From Atkinsonella hypoxylon (lineage: Eukaryota > Ascomycota > Sordariomycetes > Hypocreales > Clavicipitaceae): a stretch of DNA of 64,000 nt. Positions 1 to 10,449 of the stretch are shown here, in pieces (position 1 is the stretch's first letter; each line of letters opens with the position of its first letter). The position numbers and the translations under genes were made by a program. The DNA lies in the NCBI GenBank assembly GCA_000729835.1, contig JFHB01000126.1, forward strand, positions 23,441-87,440, read 5' to 3'. Under the pieces are notes generated by a model. It saw nothing but the letters and a program-made list of their open reading frames with translations, made no database searches and was not told the origin of the DNA.

Positions 1-1161
1 CGAAGCCGATCGCGAAGCCGATCGCGAAGCCGAAAGAGGAAAAGAATGGCGTAATGATGACTGTCGAACAAATCATAGTGACGAGTGACGAGCGGTCAGG
101 AGTTGGCGGTGCCTACAGTAGTTATGTTATTTCTTTCCCTGTGTATGGTTAAGAATCGGTCTCCTAAGCGTTGGCATACACGGTACATTCGACCAGACTA
201 TGGTCAGCCTCCAATTTTTTACTGGCAGAACTAAGTGTCTGACGTTGAGGCTTTATCTTGCCGGAGTGGCAGGTTAATAAGTTGTAGAGGGACTTCAAAC
301 CAAGGGTGAGATTATACAACGGCCCTTGTTGTGCGAGAACTCGCCGCGAGCGTGAAGCAGCGCTGGTAGTAGACACTTTCCATCTGTTCGCGTACCTACC
401 AGGTAGGAGGTAGGTAGATAGGTACCTCCCAGCAAATTCGAATGGCGGTGACCGAAAGAAAGACGAATACTCGACTGCAAGCCTCACGTAAGACATTTGT
501 GCAGCCGGCGTCGTACCATTGGCTCGTGTCACGTGGCAACTGCAGTGAGGGGCAGTTAATCAAGTCATGCCTACCTAAACCTACCTAAATTACTATTGCG
601 CGCCAAGCTGTGGCTCGTTCTTGCTAACAGTCAAACGTGAAAAGTTGTTCGTAGAGGTGCGGTAAAAATGCAGTGACGATTCTGAGCTGGGCTGTCTTGT
701 GAGTGATGATGAACTACAAAGGGTCAAGGTCCAGGATATGGGTTGGCGCGCGCTTAGGTTGGTACCCTAGATACATACCTAGGTACTAGGCACATAATTG
801 CAGGTTGCGAATTAACAGGCATCTTGTCGTCCATTGCATCCTACCAGACTGCTAATTAATGTTCACGTCCACTGTCTGTGCAGAGTTGTAGATTGACGTC
901 GACGCCGGAGAGGACTGGTAGTTAGAGGGCCGACTGTACTGGCGACTGTACCAGATACATGCGCGCTTCGATGCACCACTCCACTCTACCCCACTTATGG
1001 GCGTTGATCGGCTTTGGGGGCGCTGGTGGGCGGGACGGAGCAAAGACGCGGGTGGCAGAGATGGGACGGGACTTGTTCAAGGTGCAGCAGAGGTGCGTAT
1101 CGCGTGCATTTTCAACAACAATCAGTCTGCATCAATAAGATGCGACCCTTAGCCCACACCA

Positions 1162-1228
1162 CCGTTGTTGTTGTTGTTGTTGCTGTTGTTGTTGTTGTTG
1201 TTGATCTTGTTGATCTTGTTGTTGTTGG
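1162..1228. repeat. GTT trinucleotide microsatellite
   Basis: Near-perfect GTT repeat with a few substitutions (GCT, GAT). It would encode poly-Val, Leu or Cys in different frames, but no gene context supports translation. Confidence 0.85.
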
Positions 1229-1962
1229 TGCTAAGGTCGGATTAAATTGACTCCCGCGAACCGCGTGCCCGACAGTGTCAGAGAGCCAATCAATGGCCAG
1301 TTAGGTTAAGATTAGACTGTGCCCACTCCTTACGTGTACCTAGGTACCTACCTGGTAGCTACCAGTTGTCCTTGTTCGCTCATGTTTGGGTCTGACCGTC
1401 TAAGCCTGTCCTTCCACCTACCTAACTACTTACTACCTTACTGCCTCTGCTTGCTGCCCCCCCCTCCCCCCTCCCCTCTCTCTCCTAGGCCCCTTGGCCC
1501 CTTGGCCCCGTACCCGACATTGCAATAATCGATTCTTTGTACGGAGTAGGGCGTAATCGTTAACTTTTTTTTTTTCGCAACACCCACACGTCTTCCCGGC
1601 TGCTCACTCCTATCATCTGCCCACACCTCTCCTGGGTGCGCACCTCCACGCCTCCTCCCGCCCATTATCGACACCCCCAAACCAGGTCCAGGGTTTCCAT
1701 TGCGCATCTGAACTCTTTGACGTGCAATATCATCTCAATCGTAGGCGACGGCTTCAACTACGATCAAGGCCGAGATTGAGACCTTCGCCGGCGTCTAGCA
1801 GTCGCCCGACGCCTCGAGACGACGCCAAGCAAGGAGCAGAGGCAGGAAGACGTTGACGCGTTTGTGGGCTGGGTGCTCAAGGGATAGACGATAATATTTT
1901 TTTTTTCCGCCTTTCACTTTTTCTGGCCTCTGACCGCGGCCGTGTAGCCGTCGTGTTAACCG

Positions 1963-1969
1963 TCCTCGT

Positions 1970-2004
<35 letters not shown>

Positions 2005-2012
2005 CCCTCGCC
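1963..2012. repeat. CTCGTC/CTCGCC hexamer array
   Basis: Pyrimidine-rich tandem hexamers end about 80 bp before the start codon of the Gln/His-rich gene. CT-rich tracts are common just upstream of fungal transcription or translation starts, so this may lie in the 5' leader. Confidence 0.8.
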
Positions 2013-2091
2013 TCGAGAGATTCTGAGTCATTGCAACCTCGTCACCAAGAGTATCCCATCGTCGGTGTCGCCTCACTAGGCGAGGTTCATC

Positions 2092-4242
2092 ATGTCCAGT
2101 CTGGGGCCTTCTGGCTCCAATCCTCATGCCGGCTTGAACTTCTCGCAGGCTGGCCTACGACGAAGCGCTGGATTTCCTCCAACTCACCCAAGCCAGCACC
2201 AGCACCAGCCGAATAAACAATCACCTGCACCTCATGCTGCTTCGCCATACCAACCGCAGGGCTATACGTCGCAGCAGCCGCCAGGCTCATACCCTGCACA
2301 CCTCTTTGCTTCGCCGGTAAACCCAAATATCCCTAACGGTCATGCATCGTCTCGAACTCAAAATCCACATGTTCCGCCAAGTGCTCTCAGCGTCCAGCAG
2401 CGGCGGGCAGCGGCACCGTCGAGGCAGCAAATGCCTCCTCAGCCAAACCCGCCTCCGATGATGTTCCCCGGATCTATGAGTCAATCTGTGCAACATGACC
2501 CTATCTTGTCCCATCAACACCAGCAACAGCAACATCCGTCTCATCAAGGCCACCAGGCGCATCAGGCACACCCAGCCCATCCGAGCCATCAGCAGCATCA
2601 ATCTCTCCCTCAACAACAGAGTCATCACCAGCAACACCCGGGCCACCCGACCCATCAACATCAACAGCATGTGCCACATTCTGCCCATCAAGGCCATACT
2701 GGCCATCCTGGTCATCCAAGCCGCCAGACTGTTCAACCTCATCAGCCTCATGGTCGCTCACAGCAGTCTACACCGCAGCAGCAACCTCAACAACCACCGC
2801 AACAGCAGCAACAAGCTCAGCAGCAACAGCCGCAAGCTCAGCTTACTCCACAGTCAACGGCTCAGCAATCGACTCCTCAACCATCCCAGCAGCAAATTCC
2901 TCAACAGCAGCAACTGCAGCAGCAACATCAGCACCAGCATCAGCACCAGCACCAGCATCAGCAGCCACAGCATCAGCAGCCACAGCATCAGCAGCAGCAG
3001 CATCAGCAACACCAGCAGCAGCAACAGCAACAGCAACAACACCAGCAGCAACAGCATCATCATCAACAACAACACCAGCAGCAGCAGCAGCAGCAGCAAC
3101 ATCAACAGCATCAGCAGCATCAACAACAGCAACCGCAACCGCAGCCACAGCAGCCGCAACAAGTTCAGCAAGTTCAACAAGTCAGTCAAGTGCAAGCCTC
3201 TCCTCAGCAGCCTGCCGCGAACATCCCTCAACCACAGAACAATCATGCGAGCAATGAAATGGATGTTGATGGTCATCAAGACGGGGACACGGAGGTCAAT
3301 GGGATTGATTCAAAGCTTCTGAGTCCTTCTTACATCCCATCACAACCCATGGGCGAGATGATGTCTCCCCCCCCTGAAGGAGGCAGCTACCCTACTTTGG
3401 AAGCTGTTCAGAAAGCCGTTCTGCGATATTGTACCTCAGTTGGCTACGCTATCGTGATTGGCCGCTCTAAAAAGACAGTGCCCGGCTTGAAGAAGGTTCT
3501 CTTCGTCTGCGATCGTGCTGGAAAACCGCCAAGTCGTGTCAGTCCCGAGTCCCGAAAACGCAAGACTTCGTCTCGGAAATGTGATTGTCCATTTGGCTTC
3601 TTTGCCATTGAGCAAAGGACACAGTGGACAATTCGATACCGGCCTGATCCTGCACATCTACATCACAATCACGGACCAAGTGAGAGTCCTTCCAATCATC
3701 CTGCCGCTCGGAAACTGGACAGCAAAATGGTAGCCGCCGTCAAGCAACTCAAGGAGAATGGTACGCAAAAGCCACGGAAAGGTCAAAAGTCCACCACCAA
3801 AAGTTCTTCTGCTGACCATATCGCAGGCGCAGGTGTAACTGAAACACTTAGCATTTTGCAAAACGAAAATCCGGACTGTCATCTACTTCCAAGGGATATT
3901 TACAACGCCAGGGCGGCCATTAACCGGAATCCGCAGAAGGTGGCAACCGGATTGGCTGAGAACAGGCCGGCCATCTATACAAAACCTCAACAATCCCCAG
4001 AGGATAGAATCCGGGCCGATCTTCGGCGAGAGCTGGCTAAAGCTAAATCTGACTTTGAGAAGATGGAGGAAGAGAAACAGAAAGAGATTGATGCCCTCAA
4101 AACTCAGCTGGCAGAGAAGGAGAAGCTCATCAAGCGGTTTGAAATGTTCATTGACATATGCAACGAAAGAGTCATGGTTCAGCGAGAGAGGTTGGCGGGC
4201 ACGGACGGTGTTCCGGCATTGGGCAGTAACCCAGGACCATAG
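2092..4242 (+). CDS. Gln/His-rich protein with FAR1-type (WRKY-GCM1 fold) DNA-binding domain
   Basis: A 716-residue intronless frame. Residues about 60-385 are a very long Gln/His/Pro-rich region. About 430-530 form a FAR1/MULE-type zinc-binding DNA-binding domain: an 'AVLRYCTSVGYAIVIGRSKK' stretch, then a Cys in VCDR, a CDCPF pair and a terminal HHNH. A charged coiled coil follows at about 636-700. This domain is known from Mutator-like transposases and from transcription factors derived from them. No DDE transposase catalytic domain follows, so I infer a domesticated DNA-binding regulator acting in the nucleus, with the Gln-rich arm as an activation or condensate-forming region. The start is the first ATG before the Ser/Gly/Pro-rich N-terminus. 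The stop is TAG. Target genes are unknown. Confidence 0.8.
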   Translation: MSSLGPSGSNPHAGLNFSQAGLRRSAGFPPTHPSQHQHQPNKQSPAPHAASPYQPQGYTSQQPPGSYPAHLFASPVNPNIPNGHASSRTQNPHVPPSALSVQQRRAAAPSRQQMPPQPNPPPMMFPGSMSQSVQHDPILSHQHQQQQHPSHQGHQAHQAHPAHPSHQQHQSLPQQQSHHQQHPGHPTHQHQQHVPHSAHQGHTGHPGHPSRQTVQPHQPHGRSQQSTPQQQPQQPPQQQQQAQQQQPQAQLTPQSTAQQSTPQPSQQQIPQQQQLQQQHQHQHQHQHQHQQPQHQQPQHQQQQHQQHQQQQQQQQQHQQQQHHHQQQHQQQQQQQQHQQHQQHQQQQPQPQPQQPQQVQQVQQVSQVQASPQQPAANIPQPQNNHASNEMDVDGHQDGDTEVNGIDSKLLSPSYIPSQPMGEMMSPPPEGGSYPTLEAVQKAVLRYCTSVGYAIVIGRSKKTVPGLKKVLFVCDRAGKPPSRVSPESRKRKTSSRKCDCPFGFFAIEQRTQWTIRYRPDPAHLHHNHGPSESPSNHPAARKLDSKMVAAVKQLKENGTQKPRKGQKSTTKSSSADHIAGAGVTETLSILQNENPDCHLLPRDIYNARAAINRNPQKVATGLAENRPAIYTKPQQSPEDRIRADLRRELAKAKSDFEKMEEEKQKEIDALKTQLAEKEKLIKRFEMFIDICNERVMVQRERLAGTDGVPALGSNPGP

Positions 4243-5940
4243 GATCTTGGGTGCCTGATGATGCTTTCTGTTTTGTCGTTGTTAGCAGTGCTGATCTGCC
4301 AAAACATGTCCATTTGTGGAGTGATGCGTGGGTTGAGTTTAAGGTGTCTTATGGATGAGGGAGGCGTTCTCTCTGGTACGGCTGGCCTTTTCCAGGAATA
4401 CGTTATGTTTGGCTTTGTGTCTATCAGCGGAAGCTCGGATGTCATGGTTATGAACTTGTGCGAAAATAAGACTGGTTGGTTGCCTGAAGCTGGTGGACGA
4501 CAGTTGTAGACTTGCATTCTTTTACTTGATGAGGGTATTATGTTTCTCAGATATGCCTACGATATCTGGCAAATTCCACTTTTCTGCATTGCATACCTAC
4601 GTTGCAGCCAGTATATCGCGACTCTCGAAGTCGAGGAGGTGCTTCTACGTAGAAATTGTTGTGCAAATTGTGCAAAGGTACTGCCGGAACGATAGTTAGC
4701 CCTGACAGCTATACAATCGATCTACAACCCAACTGCGCGGCGGCTGCAACAGCGTTGGCAACAAGGGTCTCTACAAATCTAACCTTCAATCGTTCAACTT
4801 GGAGCCAATAGTTTTGTCCCGTAAGAGTCTGTTGAGCTGTTTGTAAGCTCCATGATCTCCTTACGAACCGTAAGACTTACACCTCCGTACCGATCCACGA
4901 GTTGAAGCCCAATTGAAATAGCTGCATCTAGGGTACATGCCGCACCTTTATTTGATACCCCCTATAGGAGAAGTACTGAAGGTGCAGAGAGGTCCATTAT
5001 GGGTTCTCTAACTACCTATACTACTTGTAGGTACCTATCTACTAGCTAAGTAGATAGGTAGCCTACGGGAACATTCTACCAAGTTACATAGCACCTTGAG
5101 ACCTTGAAAGAAAAGTACATATGAGGAAGCTGTTCAGCTAGTCTGTTATTACTAGTACTAGCTTAAAAGCCGTATGTGTCGACCCCTTGTTGTCAGATTG
5201 GGATTGACAGGGGATGCCACATTGTTGCGAGTGGGCATAGACTCTTTGACTCTTTGAATCTTGACATCTTTGTGACTATTCGAAAGCTTTGGCACTTATT
5301 GATACGTTGAAATCGACCTTTTGACGCTTCATACCATTTGATCTTCGCACGCGCTAGCGAACGATGGCATTTTCCGACAAAGTATCTCGAACCGAGCCGA
5401 ACCAGCTTGCATTGACCGCTGGCACACGCGACTTCGTCGTGATCCCATTTACGTGTGGGCTTGTAGGGTCAATCGGGGGGGGTTTGGTTTTGGGTCGACA
5501 ACATTACCTTAGGTAGGGAGGAATCAAGCAGTTAGCTGCTGCTAGAAGTTATTCAAAGTTGTTGTTAAATACGCTAGTATAGCTAGTACCTCTGCGTCTA
5601 ATCCACAGGAGGAAAACCTGACTAGGTTGCCCTAGTTGGATGAAAAACCTCCTATGCTACCTAAATACATCATCTAAAATAGTTCTCTACTATAAACACC
5701 GGCTCCTAGTTCTCTACCTTCCTCCTAGTATTTCAACCTTCTAGCTTCCCACACCTTCTAGCTACCCTTCCAACAACCCTTATAATAGCTTCTACACTTC
5801 CCTATTTCCAGCATCTTCTAATCTTCTAACCTAGTTGCATTATAGCGACTACTTGTCGGTATTAGAGCCTCTTGATATATGCAGCAACAGCTGCAGCTAG
5901 GTAGGATGCGCGATGTGCCTTTAAATGCGGCCATTTTGAT
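4243..5940. other. Intergenic region
   Basis: This is the 3' flank of the FAR1-type gene followed by AT-rich spacer. No gene is supported. It holds a perfect 10-bp-stem hairpin at 5034-5058 and further TAGGTA-type motifs near 5510. Confidence 0.6.
5034..5058. repeat. Perfect short inverted repeat
   Basis: A 10-bp arm (CCTATCTACT) and its exact reverse complement are separated by 5 bases. It belongs to the CCTA/TAGG palindromic tracts scattered over the intergenic DNA of this window. It could form a hairpin; no function is evident. Confidence 0.8.
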
Positions 5941-5959
5941 TGGCTAGATTAGTGGGTCG

Positions 5960-6212
5960 GTCAGCGGGCTGAGCAGGCGACACGTGCCCACAAGCGACAT
6001 GTCACGTGTGGAGGAGGATATCGTACCCTTGTGTGCGCACAACGGTTGCACTTGTTTTTCTCCTTTCCTCTCTATCTTCGTTGACGGCTGATCAAATTGC
6101 GTCAGAGGATCAGTCGTATCATGCACAGATGCAGGCGAGATTCCTAGCCGGCAGAGCAGAAGAGGAGGCTAATCATTGCCGGCCTGCGCAACGCCCGATC
6201 GGGTATAGCTAA
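5960..6212 (+). pseudogene. Promoter-plus-N-terminus fragment of the HExxH gene family
   Basis: Bases about 5980-6042 match the CACGTG units found at 12405-12810 (ACACGTGCCCACAAGCGACA, then the GGAGGAGGATATCGT stretch). About 40 bp further on, bases 6083-6165 match the start of the gene at 11006: ADQIASEDQSYHAQMQARFLAG here against ADQIASEEQAYYAQMQARFLAG there. The frame then runs into unrelated sequence and stops at 6212. This is a truncated copy, and it is the only place where the E-box unit sits directly upstream of family coding sequence, hinting that the unit may originally be a promoter. Confidence 0.75.
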
Positions 6213-6279
6213 GGGAGCTGGACCCACTATAAAATTGATCTTGATTGGTTAGACTGTGTGGGAGTCACGTGAACCGGCC

Positions 6280-6840
6280 GGCTCGGGAGAGATGTAACTT
6301 ACCTAGCGATAAGACTGGATGAGCTTGACCTTCGGCGGGCATATGTAGCCGCCTCATTCGCACTACCGCATAGGTATCTCGCTTGCATCTGCGCATGGTA
6401 GGACTGTCCTCTGAGGCAATCTAATCAGCCTAATCTCTCCACTGGTTTGTGGCAGATCTTGCACGATGTCCCCATTTCATGGTGCAAGATGCGAGATAGT
6501 GTCCGAAGGTGGGCAGACGTCTTTGGAGGAACCAGAAAAACAGAGATATAGTAATCAATTCTTAACCATTCAAAGAGAAGTGATGAGAATGTGCAGTAAT
6601 TCTGTTTAAGAGATCATGTAGGCTACAGGTTTATATAAGATATTTCAGGCCTGTCCGTACAGTAACATTATTCACAGTGGTAGACCGAAATCTGCTGTAG
6701 CCGCCATGGCATTTGCACAACAGTTTCAAGTTCTCCTGGTATATTGTTTAAGCGCCTGTGTTATACGCCCTAGCTTGTCTCAGGTAAATCTGCATGAGCG
6801 ACCTGCTCTGGTGGGAGGCTACTCATGCGACAACCCTGTT
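6280..6840 (-). pseudogene. Inverted, decayed copy of promoter and start of the HExxH gene
   Basis: The reverse complement matches 10450-11185, covering the upstream region, start codon and first ~55 codons of the gene at 11006. The copy keeps the start context (ATG, then Lys-Trp-Gly-His-Arg-Ala-Arg-Ser-Ala-Thr-Asn), but the frame hits TAG after Trp-Arg-Asp where the intact gene has CAG. Other changes are also C-to-T-like (CAA to TAG-like, GCC to GCT), as expected from RIP or cytosine deamination. The upstream half matches in the order expected for one inverted block, including a TATATAAGAT stretch. The three 21-bp repeats of the intact locus are missing here. Confidence 0.75.
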
Positions 6841-6959
6841 CCTGTAGAAGAAAACTCTTCCTAGCATTATTCATGTCTACTGGGTGCACGAGCAGGCATA
6901 GTAAATTGTGCTAATTGGCTACCTGCGACGGCTTTCTCAACTATGTAGGGTGGTAGAAA

Positions 6960-7260
6960 GGTGACGCCAATGATACAAAACTTGAAGCCATCAGAAGAGC
7001 AGCTCTACGCCGCGGAAACCCATAGCATGTCAGGTGAGCTGTAGACTATATGTCCCGCTGTCTAGTGCCCACTCTACAAGGGCCGTCCTTATCTCATTAT
7101 TGTGCTTTCAATCATATTTAGGAAAGGGGAACTTTACCTAAGGCAGAGCTGCCTGAGTAAGAAGAGGTATAGCTTCCCGCTTTACCTATTTACAGTGAAA
7201 TTAATAACACAATTGTCTTATAAATATAGTAAATTCTAATAATAGTTCTTATAGACCGAA
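6960..7260. repeat. Direct repeat copy 1 (partner 9595-10110)
   Basis: Several blocks match 9595-10110 in the same orientation: CAGAAGAGCAG followed by the GGTGAGCTGTAGACT block, and the stretch with GTATAGCTTCCCGCTTTACC, GTGAAATT and a following AGTTCT(T/A)AT motif. The copies have diverged and differ by insertions. Each lies upstream of one of the two paralogous-looking genes, so this is probably flanking sequence duplicated together with the locus. Confidence 0.65.
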
Positions 7261-7338
7261 TCGCCCCGATCCGCAGCACCCCCCCTAGGCAAGGCAATCC
7301 TAGCTGTGGTTGGCGCTGTGCTATCGCCCGACTTTTTG

Positions 7339-7366
7339 GACCTGACCTGACCTGACCTGACCTGAC
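7339..7366. repeat. CCTGA pentamer microsatellite
   Basis: Five to six tandem copies of a 5-bp unit (ACCTG) lie about 280 bp upstream of the gene starting at 7642. Confidence 0.9.
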
Positions 7367-7405
7367 CAAACTGTGGGGCGGGCAGCTGCTACGGAATAGA
7401 GGACT

Positions 7406-7470
7406 CACGTGTTTTGGCAGGAAGTCTCCACAAGCACGTGATCTGACGTGTGTGGCCTGGTTATAAATAG
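7406..7470 (+). promoter_or_regulatory. Two CACGTG E-boxes and a TATA-like box upstream of the 7642 gene
   Basis: CACGTG palindromes are at 7406-7411 and 7435-7440, a half-similar GACGTGTG follows, and a TTATAAATAG TATA-like element is at 7461-7470. The start codon is 172 bp beyond it. CACGTG is the classical site of fungal bHLH factors such as the Cbf1/Pho4 type. The same hexamer is dense near the related gene at 11006, suggesting shared regulation, but this is inference. Confidence 0.45.
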
Positions 7471-7641
7471 GTGTTGTAGTCACAATGACGACCGTGGCGT
7501 GACACATTTCTTGCCACCTCCCGCGCTTTGTCTTTCAATCGAGGCATTCAGGCACACATTGCATTCCTTTTCCCTACACCACAGTATCCCACTCCTACAA
7601 GAGCCTTTTGTTAGAATCCGCCATCAGCAGCTCAAGCATAC

Positions 7642-8871
7642 ATGATGCATGTTCCACATGATTTCCCACCAAAGGCCGCTGTATCCGTTCTGGATCAGAA
7701 TCACTACAAGGCATTTGAAAAATCACTCTCGCGGGTACTGTCGACAGACTTAGCGGAATTCACCATGGCTCAGCTAGTTGATGGTCTTCCCACCAAAGAC
7801 GTCTATCTGAGTGGCCATGGTACCGCAAACTTGGGCGGCCATCCTATCCGCGATCATAAAGAGCTCTGTGATGGCGCATTAGAACGAACCAGAAAGTTCC
7901 GCTCCGAATTCGACATTTCAGTTCTGAGCTTGAAATCATCAGTGAGTGTTCGCTTTGCCCCATCCACACCGCAGTACATGCCTCATTAACATGAAATGTG
8001 ATAGACGATTCGCTCGTTTCAAAACTGCGCTCCCAGTAGCCGAGAATTTGACTTACGGCTTCTTGAATTACTCGCAGAAGCTGTTCATACAATAGCAGTC
8101 TATCTTTTCAACTTGGAAGAAAAATCTCATAACGGTGACATTGAGACGGTCGTGCAATACCGCGAACCAGACGAAACAGTTGAGATTTTTCCGGGGGACT
8201 TTGTGACGTACAAGTCGAACCAGGTCCCATTTCCCACTATGTTCACACATGTTGATTACATCTGGTCCGAGCAGTATCCAAATGGGCTCGCTGATGTGGC
8301 TGGATACTGGGCTGAAGACCGGATATTTGGCGGCGTTCTTCTCTTTGACAGAGGAGCGTCAGGCGAAGAGGTAAGTGTAACAACCAACAAAGCGCTGCTT
8401 AACAATTATTAACGTAGCCTGTAGTGCAAAGACGTATTTCTTCACTCAAACCGTCGTCTGTGGACTGTGAGAGTATGGAGCCTTACAGAGTCGCAGTTTA
8501 AGCACTTGATGGACTTTCTTAAGGACTCTCCTGATATTGCGTCGCCATTCCCCCTCGCCGTCGACGAAGACAACACTCATCGCTTCGATACCTACGATGC
8601 TATGAAACTGCACAATATTTACCGGGACCCCTGGGAAAGAAAGCTTCCCAAAACCAAAAACTTGGAAAATATCAGAATGAACACGTTTGATTATCCTGAG
8701 CTTAAGGCCTTTTTTCGTTACATCGAGAAGATTGAACCAACTCCGATTTCAGTAGATCTAAGGGATCCTTATGCTGCATGGCCCAGCGATGCCAATAACA
8801 AAAAAGTAACACAGAACAGCCATGAAAAGGCAAACGACGGTGAATCTGCACATTCATATTCCAATGTTTGA
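7642..8871 (+). CDS. Unrecognised protein, possible catalytically dead relative of the HExxH gene at 11006
   Basis: Proposed exons are 7642-7941, 8005-8370 and 8425-8871, all joined in phase 0 with GTGAGT and GTAAGT donors and giving 370 residues. I do not recognise the family by name. Around exon 2 it resembles the gene at 11006: LLAEAVHTIAVYLFN aligns with MAHELCHVFTSYLLYN, and GYWAEDRIFGG with GRFWESRMFGG. In that alignment the zinc-binding HELCH becomes AEAVH, so the first histidine is lost while Glu and the second His stay. If the relationship is real this is a pseudo-enzyme. No signal peptide or membrane segment is seen. The C-terminal ~40 residues are polar and probably disordered. The promoter carries two CACGTG sites. 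Family assignment is weak; that it is an intact spliced gene is more secure. Confidence 0.6.
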
Positions 8872-9594
8872 TTATAAGTGTTTGAAGTCGGTGGAAGACA
8901 AGGGTCACAGAAGTTCACGCTTTTCTATGTATACAAATATTTATTAGTTTTATGACGATAGGAAATGCATTTATTTGCGGCAGAAAATCTTCTACTCCCA
9001 ATGTTCTAAATGGCCTTGATTCATACATTCTAGTTGCCAAGCCGTGTGGCCCGCCCCAATGGTGGTGATGAAGAGGGGACAGGAAGAGGGGAGGCATAGT
9101 TAGTGTCTTCTGACGATTGAATCACAGGAGACGGGGCAGACGAGACGGGGCAGACGGGGAGAGGAAGGGAGGGAGCCGCGGAGCCGTGCTGGCGATAACG
9201 CTCCTTAATGGGCCTTGCAATGTTATTGTCAAGACCCGGTCACTGCAGGCCCCCTGTGCCGTGCGTGCTACCCGACGAGCACGCTGATTGGTGGAAATGG
9301 GGTCGAATAGATAGTTGGCCCGAGCCCCTTTGGCTCCACACCACCGCACCATCTACATCTTCACGCATCGCCCCCGTTTTGATTGCTTCAATTCAATCAA
9401 GTCATCCAACAGCAACCAGTACGCACTAGTGCATACGCATACGCATACTCATTCTCTTGGTCCTCCCAACAGTTACTTCAAGGTCATCGTTTACATCTTT
9501 TCCTAATCTCTTATACTTTTTTTTTTCTGGTGATAATGCTACTTGAACTTTCCCTATTTTTTGAGATTATATGTGTGTGTGCTAAGGGATAACA

Positions 9595-10110
9595 AATCCT
9601 GAACTCGGGTAGCGCCTGAGGGCATTCAGAAGAGCAGGTCTGCGCCACAGAGATCCACAGCAGGTCCGGTGAGCTGTAGACTTTGTGGGCTTGCTGGTTG
9701 GTTCACACTTCTGGATGTCCATTGGCCACAGCAGGCGCCAGGTTAATCGTTTTAGCATCTGAGCGCTGAATGTGTCAATGTTTGCTGGCTGCATATGCAG
9801 CTGCGTGGGACTAGCAAGTGGTAAGGGGGACGGGATAGGCAATGTCATCCGGCCTGCTGCCTAACTACCTAACTACCTAACTACTCTTAGAGAGGAGGGC
9901 TGTCCTTACCTTGACCGCGCATCCCCTTTAACAGTTATGACGTTATACTCAGGAAGGGGGAAGGAGGAACTTTACCCAAGGCTGCCTTTGTATAAGACTC
10001 TAGTAGGTAGAGGTGTAGCTTCCCGCTTTACCTCTTTGACGTGAAATTGATAATATGGTTGTCTTGTAGGGATGGCAATTTCCAATAGTTCTAATAAACC
10101 CATCTAGCTA
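9595..10110. repeat. Direct repeat copy 2 (partner 6960-7260)
   Basis: Shares ordered blocks with 6960-7260, including GTGTAGCTTCCCGCTTTACC and the GGTGAGCTGTAGACT block. It is longer because of extra sequence in the middle. Probably a duplicated flank or an old non-coding mobile element; no terminal repeats were recognised. Confidence 0.6.
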
Positions 10111-10250
10111 TTAGTTATTAGACTTGAAGTATACAAAGCAGGAGGTGACCATTCTGCGATGAGGAGAGACAAGCGCCGCAGGTCCCCCATGACAGGGCCC
10201 GTGGAGGAAATCGAGACCGTTCATGTTGCCATAGGCGTGGAGCAAGCTTT

Positions 10251-10300
10251 AGCTACCTACCTACCTAGGTAGGTAGGTAGGTAGGTAGCTTAACTACACA
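10251..10300. repeat. CCTA/TAGG palindromic microsatellite
   Basis: AGCTACCTACCTACCTA followed by repeated GGTAGGTA and ending in AGCT: an almost perfect 50-bp palindrome built from a tetranucleotide. It is the longest of the many ACCTAGGT-type tracts in the window. Confidence 0.9.
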
Positions 10301-10449
10301 GTTTATGTACCTAGGCTGTAGAAATGAAGGTCTGTACCAAAGGTCTAGATCGACCTTGCAGAAATGTCAAGGTTGAGCGAGGTACTGTAGTATGCATTTG
10401 CGGTAAGCCAGAGGGGGTAATCCTAGGTAGTTATTCCTAGGTCAAAGAA

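Larger units (their letters stand above)
1..2091. other. Intergenic and promoter region with simple repeats
   Basis: No convincing gene is seen. The stretch holds short ACCTAGGTA-type palindromic tracts near 405-430, 765-790 and 1338-1355, a GTT trinucleotide run near 1162-1228, and a CT-rich, C-rich tract near 1440-1510. Close to the following gene there is a CTCGTC/CTCGCC hexamer array at about 1963-2012. Open frames here are low-complexity. The last kilobase is probably the promoter and 5' leader of the FAR1-type gene that starts at 2092. Confidence 0.6.

Noticed and set aside
2287..3322. Several long frames on both strands across the Gln/His region
   Set aside because: They are mirror readings of the CAG/CAT repeats (poly-Leu, Ser, Val/Ala) and overlap the real coding frame.
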